Of a stretch of DNA of 64,000 nucleotides, positions 56,414 through 64,000 are shown in pieces. The translations under genes and the position numbers were made by a program. The first letter of the stretch is position 1. Every line of letters begins with the position of its first letter. The DNA is from DAOVXM01 sp963746255. Its GTDB lineage: Bacteria > Chloroflexota > Anaerolineae > Anaerolineales > UBA4823. Where the stretch lies: NCBI GenBank assembly GCA_963746255.1, contig CAVVAJ010000009.1:682001-746000 (forward strand), in the 5' to 3' direction. The notes beneath the pieces were generated by a model. It saw only the letters and a program-made list of their open reading frames with translations. It searched no databases and was not told where the DNA came from.

Positions 56414-58697
56414 ATGATTGACAGCAGTTCCCAGCCAAGATACCACCAACAAGCAGTCCTCACCTATCGCTATGGGCGAATGGGAGTCGCCGCGGTACCC
56501 GGATCGGGAAAGACATGGACTCTCTCACGGTTAGCAGCTGATATTATCGCCAGCGGAAAGCTGGAAGAAGGGCAGGAAGTACTGGTCGTCACATTAGTGA
56601 ATTCGGCCGTGGACAACTTCAACAAGCGCGTCAGCGAATTCCTCAAGGAGTCCGGTTTACTGCCCCGCATAGGCTATCGCGTGCGGACGCTGCATGGTTT
56701 AGCGAATGACATTGTCCGCGAACGACCCGACTTGGCCCGACTCAGCGACACATTTCAGATCATTGATGAAAATGAAGCCAACCGCATCCGGAGCCAGGTG
56801 GCTCAGATCTGGCTGCGCAACCATCCAAATGACCTGGATGATTATCTCAACACCGATCTAGACGATAACCGTCAGGAGTGGGTACGGCGGGAAAAACTTC
56901 CCGAGCTGGTCGAAATTATCGCCCTGGCATACATTCGTCTCGCCAAAGATCGCCAGCTCACACCGCAGCGACTGCGTACCCAGCTGGACCAGCTACCATT
57001 ACCGCTGCCCCTAGCGCAGATGGGTTGGGAGCTATACGCTACCTATCAGCGTGCCTTGGCGTACCGCGATGCAGTTGATTTTGATGACCTGATCCGGCTT
57101 GCACTTGAAAACTTACAGCAGGATGAGGCTTTACTCGCCCGGTTGCATAAACGTTGGCCATACATCCTAGAAGATGAAGCCCAGGACAGCAGCCGTCTGC
57201 AAGAGCAGATCTTAGAGATGCTTGCGGGACCTACCGGGAACTGGGTTAGGGTTGGCGACCCGAATCAAGCGATATTCGAAACGTTCACAACTGCTAGCCC
57301 AGCCTACCTGCGCAGGTTTCTCAAGCGGACGGATGTGACTAGCCGCGAGCTGCCAGAGTCTGGACGCTCGACCGAGGATATCATCGCGTTAGCAAACCAC
57401 ATAATCGATTGGACGAACAGCAACGCACCCAACTGCTGCGGTGCAAGATGCCTTGGATACCCCGTACATCACTCCTGTGTCATCAGAGGCAGAGGTGGCG
57501 AATCCAGATCCAACAGATGGAATAGTCCAGCTGGTCAACCACAAATATACGCCCAGTGGTGAAATTAACGCAGTGGTTGAATCCATTGCGCGCTGGCTGC
57601 CCGAGAACGCTGAACGGACTGTCGCCGTTCTGGTCCCTCGGAATATGCGCGCCTCCCAAGTCATCACCGCATTGCAACAACGGGATATCCCCTGCCATGA
57701 CGGCTTGCTGAGAGCCAGTGCTTCAACCAGACAAACCGCGGGAGCACTGGGCAACCTGCTGAACTATCTATCTGACCCCGGTTCAGCCCGTAAACTCGCA
57801 ACCGTCTATCGCGTATGGCGTCGTGTAGATCAGGATGACCCGGGATCTGTAGATCTGACAACATTTGTCACCAAGCTTCTGGAAGGCTGCCCCCGGGTGG
57901 AAGATTATCTGTATCCCCGTTCTGACCGGGATTGGTTGGTCGACAAACGGTTCGCTGGTGATGAGCCCGAACTCACCCAGCTGCTTGAGTTCCGTGAGCT
58001 GGTGCGCCGCTGGCAAGCTGCGATCCTGTTGCCAATTGACCAGCTCATACTCACGCTTGCCCAAGATATATTTTCCGAACCTACTGATCTAGCCCTATCG
58101 CATAAGCTGGCCAGTCTATTGCGCCAAGCCAGCAACAACCACCAAGACTGGCATTTACCCGAATTGACTGACGAGCTGGCGGTGATCGCTCGCAATGAAC
58201 GGCGCTTCATCGGCTTCAGCGAGGATGATTCGGGCTTCGACCCTGAAGCTCATAAAGGAAAAGTTGTCGTGGCCACAATCCACAAAGCTAAAGGCTTGGA
58301 ATGGGATCGGGTCTACTTAATGGCTGTTAACAACTATAACTTCCCCTCCGGCCAGGCTGGTGACCGCTATATTGCGGAGAACTGGTTCATCCGCGATAGG
58401 CTAAACTTGCAAGCTGAAGCATTAAGCCAGCTTGACGTAGCCTTCAGCGCCAGCGAATATGATTGGTACCAGGAAGGTAAAGCCTCACAGCAAGCGCGCC
58501 TAGATTATGTGCGCGAGCGGTTGCGATTGCTGTATGTTGGGATCACCCGAGCTCGCCAGGATTTGATTATCACCTGGAACAGCGGCAGAGATGGAAAAGT
58601 GCCACCAGCCTTACCATTTCTTGCGCTGCTGAGTTTTTATGAGCAAGAGCTGCTCTCCACTGTGGATGAATCAACTGATCACACGGAGATGACATGA
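56414..58697 (+). CDS. UvrD-family helicase, with a frameshift
   Basis: Two frames join into a 760-residue superfamily-1A helicase after removing one base near 57428-57433 (gcacccaact). Motif I is AVPGSGKTWTLSRL near 30. Motif II is ILEDEAQDSS near 255, and GDPNQAIFETF follows near 283. Motif V is ATIHKAKGLEWDRVYLMAV near 620, and motif VI RLLYVGITRARQDL lies near 700. All ATPase residues are conserved, so this is the motor of the cluster, comparable to AddA or AdnB without a nuclease domain. It starts 12 bases after the previous gene and overlaps the nuclease gene by ATGA. Confidence 0.85.
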
Positions 58698-59549
58698 GCT
58701 TGTCAAGCGGTTTCAGATTCAGCCAGAGCAGTTTGCAGGACTTCGTAGACTGCAAGCGGCGATTTCAACTGCGTTATATCGAAAAGCTCGCCTGGCCAGC
58801 GATTGAGTCTGAGCCGGTCCTGCAGCACGAACTTTATATGCAGCGCGGCAGGTTGTTTCACCAACTCGCTCACCAGTATCTGATCGGGATCCCAGCCGAA
58901 CGGCTGGGTGAGATGATTGCTGACGGCCAGCTTATGACCTGGTGGCAGCGATTTGTAGAATTCGCAACCCAAATCGATGACCAGACAGAGATCCAAATCC
59001 ATAATGCCCAGCAGTTCCCAGAGATCGCCCTTGTCGCGCCGCTGCTTGAATACCAGCTGCAGGCAAAATACGATCTTATATTGAAAACCAAGGGTGATAC
59101 TTTTATCATCTTAGATTGGAAGACCAACCGCGTACACCCTAAACGGATCCAGCTTGCCAAGCGGATGCAGACGCGTGTTTACCCCTTCCTGCTCGTCAAA
59201 GCCGGCGAACACTTCAACAGGGGAAGGGAGATCTCGCCTGAGGCGGTCTCGATGGTATATTGGTTTACAGAATATCCTGATCGCCCAACAATCTTCACAT
59301 ACAACCAAACCACATTTAATGATGACCAGCGCTTTTTACAGTCAACGATCGCATCCGTCCAGGCTCTAACTGCGGACAGCGTTCACGAAAACGAGAGAAG
59401 AGCATCACTGCAGGTTCTGCAATTATCGTTCGCTGTGCGATCGGGGCAGTGAAGCGGGGGATTTTTATGAGCAAGATATGGATTTATCCACTGCGGCTGA
59501 ACATGATCTTGTGATCGACTTCGAACAGGTCGGCGAGATCGAGTTTTAA
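58694..59549 (+). CDS. PD-(D/E)XK iron-staple nuclease, with a frameshift
   Basis: A RecB-family nuclease of 284 residues after correcting one extra base near 59392-59400. The N-terminus has SQSSLQDFVDCKRRF with the first cluster cysteine near 19. The catalytic core is YDLILKTKGDTFIILDWKTNR near 125-145 (D...DxK). Past the frame change comes CRFCNYRSLC, the C-x2-C-x5-C set that completes the 4Fe-4S iron staple seen in AddB and Cas4. Uncorrected, the protein ends at 59452 without these cysteines. The start overlaps the UvrD-like gene. It probably provides the nuclease for the two helicase proteins. Confidence 0.82.
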
Positions 59550-59592
59550 CCACTGCTTTATTTCAAGAAATAATACCTTATGAAGCCTGATT

Positions 59593-59604
59593 TAACATCT
59601 CCAA
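59593..59604 (+). promoter_or_regulatory. Candidate -10 box directly before recJ
   Basis: TAACAT (59593-59598) is followed by six bases and the ATG at 59605. It is a weaker hexamer than those at other genes. It could let recJ be transcribed alone within the cluster. Confidence 0.3.
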
Positions 59605-61932
59605 ATGAGAAGCTGGACTGAACCAAAACCAATCACGGTGCCAACCGAACTACAAACTGCTGTCGGCGGCCATCCGCTTGTTGCACGGACACTAATCCAA
59701 CGGGGGCTATCCGAACCGACCACAGCACTTGCCTTCATCGATCCTAACCACTATCAACCAGCCAGTCCGCAAGAAATGCCTGGGATCGACCTAGCTGTCG
59801 AGCGGCTGGTATCGGCGCTAACCAACAAAGAACGGATCTGCGTGTGGGGTGATTTTGATGTCGATGGTCAAACTGCAACCACTCTGCTGGTCTCTGCCCT
59901 ACGCGAGCTCGGAGGAGATATCAGCTACCATATCCCCGTGCGTGCCACAGAATCTCATGGTGTAAATTTGCCTGGGCTGACAAATGAGCTGGCCAATGGG
60001 GCGCAGCTGATCTTGACTTGTGACACCGGTATCACTGCGAATGAGGCTGTAGAATATGCCCAGCGGGAAGGTGTTGATGTCATCATCACTGACCACCACG
60101 ATCTGCCAGCCGAATTACCAACGGCATTTGCTGTAGTAAACCCGAAACTGCTACCTAAGGAACATCCTTCAGGGACTCTCCCGGGAGTGGGAGTAGCTTA
60201 TAAATTGGTCGAAGCACTCTGCCATCATGATCAACATGACATTGAGGTCGAATCCTACCTTGATCTGGTTGCGTTGGGAATTGTGGCAGATGTGGCACTC
60301 CAACGCGCAGACACTCGCTACCTGCTGCAGCGCGGTTTAGCGGTGCTGCGTAAAAACCAACGACTCGGGCTGCAGGTATTAATGGATATGGCAGGACTTC
60401 AAACCGCTAGTTTGACCGAGGAACATATCGGATTCATGATTGGCCCGCGCTTGAATGCATTAGGGAGATTATCCGATGCCAATGATATAGTTGATTTCTT
60501 TACCACCGACGACCTGAGTGCAGCCAGGATGGTTGCTCATCGCTTGGAAGGACTGAACAATGAGAGAAAGCTGCTGACCGAGCAGGTTTTCAAAGGAGCC
60601 ATAGCCAAATTAGAGAGCAATCCTGAGCTAGGGCAGCTACCTGTGATTGTGCTCGCCCATTCAACCTGGCCAGCCGGTGTGATTGGGATCGTGGCCAGCC
60701 GCTTAGTTGAACGCTACTGCAAGCCCGTTGTATTAATCTCCACACCCGCAGGGGAGCTTGCACACGGTTCAGCACGTTCGATAGAAGGAATCAATATCAC
60801 CCAGGCCATCGCCAGCCAGCAAGACCTGCTGCAAGGCTTTGGAGGCCATCCGATGGCCGCCGGTCTAGCATTGGACCTGCAGCAGATCGATACATTCCGT
60901 TCAGGTTTGGCGCGCACTGTGCAAGCTATGCGTAAAGACTTACCGGACGAACTGCATCTGGAGATCGATGCCCAACTCTCATTTTCCGAGCTTTCGCTTG
61001 ACTTAGTAGCAGACCTTGAACGGCTGGCTCCGTTCGGAGCCGGCAACCCAGCTGTTGTACTGCAAAGCCGTGCTCTTGAACTCGTGGATTTGCGCACAGT
61101 TGGCCAAGGAGAAGTTCACCGTATTGTTAAGCTCAAAGATGAGCAGGGGTGTGAACAGAAAGTCATCTGGTGGCAAGGAGCTGATTGGCCTGAGCCAACG
61201 GGAAAAATAGATTTAGCATATAAGATCAGATCCAGCTCATTTCGAGGGGTGAATGAGCTGCAGTTGGAATGGATTGACAGCCGACCGGCTGTGACGGATC
61301 ATATCAGCCTTGATGTCGCCCCCATAGAGATAGAAGTGCTTGATTATCGCCGTACTGCCGAACCGCGGGCATATTTGAATAAACTGGCTGCCCAAACAGA
61401 CACAATCGTGTGGAGTGAAACCGGGCGTGAGGAGGATTTACCAGGAGTTAACCGGAAAGCTTTGTCACCCCATACCAAACTTGTGATCTGGTCTGCGCCT
61501 CCCGGACCTGACGAACTGCATCAGGTTTTGATGACCGTTAAACCAGGAGAGGTAGTTCTATTTGCCAACCCATCGGCTACCGATACCATCGAAGAATTCT
61601 TAAAATACCTGTTGGGATTAGTAAAATATGCCCTGCGAGAATATAGCGGCAAGACCGATCTCGAAACCTTAGCAGCAGCATGCGGTCAGCGATCCCGGAC
61701 AGTAGCGCTAGGTCTAGCGTGGCTTCAAGCGAACGGCCAAATTTCAGTAGTCATATCGGACTTCGATGATGTCACGCTTTCACAATACAGCTCGTCAGGT
61801 GCAGTTCACCAGGAAGATCTCAGCGCTTCTATCATCGAGTTGCTGGCAGAAACCAAAGCATACCGCCGATATTTTAAAACAGCTGATAAAGACTTCCTAG
61901 TCAAGAGCTCTATTCTGCCTCGTAGAGTATAG
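59605..61932 (+). CDS. recJ: Single-stranded-DNA exonuclease RecJ
   Basis: A 775-residue RecJ with the DHH phosphoesterase signature: GDFDVDGQTATTLL near 83, CDTGI near 139, TDHHDLP near 163 and LGIVADV near 224. The DHHA1 domain contains ARSIEGINITQAI and GFGGHPMAAGL near 413, and an OB-fold follows to about 570. The extra C-terminal domain of about 200 residues (VNRKALSPHTK, LETLAAACGQRSRTVALGLAWLQANG) is longer than in E. coli. It degrades 5' ends in recombination and mismatch repair. It follows the nuclease gene by 55 bases, suggesting joint DNA-end processing. Confidence 0.93.
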   Translation: MRSWTEPKPITVPTELQTAVGGHPLVARTLIQRGLSEPTTALAFIDPNHYQPASPQEMPGIDLAVERLVSALTNKERICVWGDFDVDGQTATTLLVSALRELGGDISYHIPVRATESHGVNLPGLTNELANGAQLILTCDTGITANEAVEYAQREGVDVIITDHHDLPAELPTAFAVVNPKLLPKEHPSGTLPGVGVAYKLVEALCHHDQHDIEVESYLDLVALGIVADVALQRADTRYLLQRGLAVLRKNQRLGLQVLMDMAGLQTASLTEEHIGFMIGPRLNALGRLSDANDIVDFFTTDDLSAARMVAHRLEGLNNERKLLTEQVFKGAIAKLESNPELGQLPVIVLAHSTWPAGVIGIVASRLVERYCKPVVLISTPAGELAHGSARSIEGINITQAIASQQDLLQGFGGHPMAAGLALDLQQIDTFRSGLARTVQAMRKDLPDELHLEIDAQLSFSELSLDLVADLERLAPFGAGNPAVVLQSRALELVDLRTVGQGEVHRIVKLKDEQGCEQKVIWWQGADWPEPTGKIDLAYKIRSSSFRGVNELQLEWIDSRPAVTDHISLDVAPIEIEVLDYRRTAEPRAYLNKLAAQTDTIVWSETGREEDLPGVNRKALSPHTKLVIWSAPPGPDELHQVLMTVKPGEVVLFANPSATDTIEEFLKYLLGLVKYALREYSGKTDLETLAAACGQRSRTVALGLAWLQANGQISVVISDFDDVTLSQYSSSGAVHQEDLSASIIELLAETKAYRRYFKTADKDFLVKSSILPRRV

Positions 61933-62028
61933 GGCTTATTTGTGAAGCAAAGGATATTCGTTTGATCACCATACCGATCATCGGTGGGAGTTGTAAAGTC
62001 TACTCGGGGTTTATATATCTCCTAATAG

Positions 62029-62673
62029 TCGGTATTTACTGAACAGTTAAAAGCCAATATTCGTCAGATTCTTTGCCCGCGTCCAACCAACGGAAACAGT
62101 AGGCTAATAGGCACAGCGATCCTGGTCGGTTTAGGAAAGAGTATTGAGGCTGCATTATTAATCAGACAAATTGTTTTTTTTAGTTGTTCGAGAAATATGC
62201 TCGCGTAATATTATCGGCGTCTTCCCTGATGAGAGTGTGGATACCGCACTACGGAAGATGACTCCCCGTGATCTATTTCGAATACCGGTTGTCTCACGCG
62301 ATAACCGACTGCAGCTGCTTGGTGTTGTCCACCCAAATGATATGGTTAGGGCATATGAGGTCGGTGTATTACACCTGGAAGATGCTCGCCGTCTTACCCG
62401 AGCGAATGAAACAAGCCTCAATACTCAAGCAGTGTTCCTTAACGTACAGGTCGATGCTGAATCCGGGATAAAAGGACAAAATATCGCCTAAGTACAATTA
62501 CCCGGGCGTGTGTCCTTGTGTCAATCCGGCGAGGACACGATTTATTCATTCCCCATGGTGACATTAAACTAGAAGCTGGGGATATCATCAGATTGCAATG
62601 TGAAGCGAGTATAATCGGTGAAGTAGAACCAGCACTAAGTCTGCCAGAACCAACTATTTCCGAAAACAAATGA
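62029..62673 (+). pseudogene. Remnant of a ClC channel with CBS and TrkA-C domains
   Basis: The left part (62029-62205) encodes LKANIRQILCPRPTNGNSRL and TAILVGLG, which resembles the N-terminus of ClC-type channels. The next frame (62171-62491) encodes a CBS domain (FPDESVDTALRKM, IPVVSRDNRLQLLGVV). It ends at TAA after GQNIA. A third frame then supplies SIRRGHDLFIPHGDIKLEAGDIIRL, a TrkA-C domain, to TGA at 62671-62673. The central channel domain is missing, and at least two frame changes or stops occur. The last stop overlaps the antiporter start as ATGA. Confidence 0.55.
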
Positions 62674-64000
62674 CAGCAAAAATTTTCTTGGTTGAAGAAT
62701 CCACTTTCAATTTCTTCCCTTTATTGATTGTGTTTCTGCTAGCCTTCCTGGTACCATTACTGCTCAATAGATTCAGAGTTGTTCCAGTGGTGGTAGGGGA
62801 AATTATCGCTGGTGTGGTTATCGGAGTCTCGGGTCTGGGTATAGTACAGGCAGACATAATCCTGGCATTTCTCGGCGATATCGGATTGACATTCTTAATG
62901 TTCTTGGCCGGCTTGGAAATTGATTTCGATCAAATCTTCAAACAGCGGGATAATACGCAAACTGACAGTCGCAGCCCACTGATCAATGCCATGATAGCTT
63001 ATGGGCTTACATTAACTCTAGCCGCGGTGGGCGCTATAATTTTGAATCGCGCTGGAATGGCAGGAGATCCTTGGTTGCTCGCATTCATCCTCAGTGCAAC
63101 CTCACTTGGCGTGCTCATGCCTGTGCTCAAGGAAAAGAATATTGGTCGAACCAAGTTTGGGCAAGCAATTTTTCTTACCGCAACCATCTCTGATTTCATT
63201 ACGGTTATCTTGCTGACAATTTATTTGATAATCCAAGCACGCGGTTTGGATGTTGAGATATTTTCTCTCAGCCTGCTGTTCCTGTTATTTTTTATCGCCT
63301 ATCGCCTTGGAATTCGCTATATCAATATCCCCAGAGTAAGGAGGGTCGTTGAGGACCTATCTCGAGCTACTGTCCAAATCAAGGTGCGCGGCGCGATAGC
63401 GATCATGCTCGGTTTTGTTGTCCTAGCAGAGTTCGTAAACGCCGAATTAATCTTGGGGGCATTCCTGGCAGGCATGGTAATCTCACTCATTAAATCGCCT
63501 CAGGATGACAAGCTGGTAGATAATTTGGAGGCGTTTGGTTTCGGATTCTTCATCCCAGTATTCTTCATCCTGGTAGGTGTGAACCTTGACCTGGTAAGCT
63601 TATGGGAATCACCCCAAGCCTTGTTCATCCTACCGTTATTTTTCCTGGTAGCCTTGGGAGTAAAAGTCTTTCCAATGGTTGCCTTCCGGCGTAGTATGTC
63701 TATCAAGCAAATGCTTGCTGGTGGGATCCTGCTTAATACCCATCTTTCGCTTGAGATTGCAGTCGCAGTTATCGGTATTCGTACTGGGCTGTTATCCCCA
63801 TCTACCAGCACTGTCATTACTCTTTTCGCAATTACTACGGTCCTGTTCATGCCTATCTTTTTCAACTATCTCATACCCAAACAGGAAGAAATTCAAGCGC
63901 GGAGTATTGCCATCTGCAGTGCAGGTCCCGAAGCACTAAGCGTAGCCCGAGAACTCGTTGCCCATGACGAAAAAGTTATCATCCTTGATGATGACATAGA
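62670..64000 (+). CDS. Kef-type cation/proton antiporter (3' end outside window)
   Basis: The first 443 residues of a CPA2-family membrane protein run to the window end. Twelve or so helices span about 10-405 (FLGDIGLTFLMFLAGLEIDFD near 67-87, FVVLAEFVNAELILGAFLAG near 250, FFIPVFFILVGVNLDLVSL near 290). A cytosolic TrkA-N nucleotide-binding domain begins at SIAICSAGPEALSVAREL near 411, typical of potassium efflux systems. Translation starts at ATG 62670, overlapping the stop of the channel remnant. Potassium or sodium specificity is not determined. Confidence 0.9.
   Translation, partial: MTAKIFLVEESTFNFFPLLIVFLLAFLVPLLLNRFRVVPVVVGEIIAGVVIGVSGLGIVQADIILAFLGDIGLTFLMFLAGLEIDFDQIFKQRDNTQTDSRSPLINAMIAYGLTLTLAAVGAIILNRAGMAGDPWLLAFILSATSLGVLMPVLKEKNIGRTKFGQAIFLTATISDFITVILLTIYLIIQARGLDVEIFSLSLLFLLFFIAYRLGIRYINIPRVRRVVEDLSRATVQIKVRGAIAIMLGFVVLAEFVNAELILGAFLAGMVISLIKSPQDDKLVDNLEAFGFGFFIPVFFILVGVNLDLVSLWESPQALFILPLFFLVALGVKVFPMVAFRRSMSIKQMLAGGILLNTHLSLEIAVAVIGIRTGLLSPSTSTVITLFAITTVLFMPIFFNYLIPKQEEIQARSIAICSAGPEALSVARELVAHDEKVIILDDDI

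Noticed and set aside
1..64000. CRISPR arrays, rRNA genes, prophage, insertion sequences with transposase
   Set aside because: None of these was seen; the only mobile element is the group II intron.

Overview
The window looks like a chromosomal segment of a Chloroflexota bacterium, most likely class Anaerolineae; this is inferred from protein content, not from a marker gene. Pointers are a fused CydDC exporter, a fused LutB-LutC protein, an AbrB-radical SAM fusion, a coenzyme F420-type LLM oxidoreductase, a sortase without obvious Gram-positive neighbours, paired UPF0316 proteins and the absence of LPS genes. Most of the sequence is ordinary core and metabolic DNA. It carries one complete group II intron and an unusual number of interrupted genes.

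Layout. 1-10 kb: an M20 peptidase (cut by the window edge), an M29 aminopeptidase, a glycerophosphodiesterase pseudogene and the cytochrome bd operon cydA-cydB-cydDC (minus). 10-19 kb: two tandem UPF0316 membrane proteins, alpha-glucan phosphorylase, lutA and lutBC for L-lactate oxidation, an AbrB/radical SAM protein and a YpdA-like flavoprotein. 19-29 kb: an ASCH protein, a BNR-repeat protein and a long minus-strand gene run (dynamin GTPase, small membrane protein, selA, M24 peptidase, tsaD, lipid acyltransferase, CDP-alcohol phosphotransferase). 29-44 kb: EamA transporter, a broken methyltransferase-like gene, S1-domain protein, sugar-nucleotide epimerase, dnaK and dnaA (divergent), AI-2E permease, sortase, hutI, HD hydrolase, inositol monophosphatase and surE. 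44-51 kb: an Arg tRNA with a GCG anticodon and its own promoter and terminator, glycolate oxidase glcDEF, a Mut7-C RNase, a small hydrolase and an LLM oxidoreductase. 52-54 kb: the group II intron with its reverse transcriptase. 54-62 kb: a plus-strand DNA-end-processing cluster made of two UvrD-like helicases, a stand-alone iron-staple PD-(D/E)XK nuclease and RecJ. 62-64 kb: a ClC-channel remnant and a Kef-type antiporter cut by the window end.

How it fits together. Cytochrome bd with CydDC gives a microaerobic quinol oxidase, and LutABC and GlcDEF feed electrons from lactate and glycolate, so the organism is probably facultative or oxygen tolerant. The 54-62 kb cluster resembles AddAB split into separate proteins and joined to RecJ. 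I consider it the most interesting functional unit.

Five otherwise intact genes (cydB, the methyltransferase-like gene, both helicases and the nuclease) each contain one frameshift of the same sense: one extra base. This may be a systematic assembly error or real recoding or decay, and it should be settled first. Several genes also carry a -10 hexamer only 6-7 bases before the start codon, which suggests leaderless transcripts.
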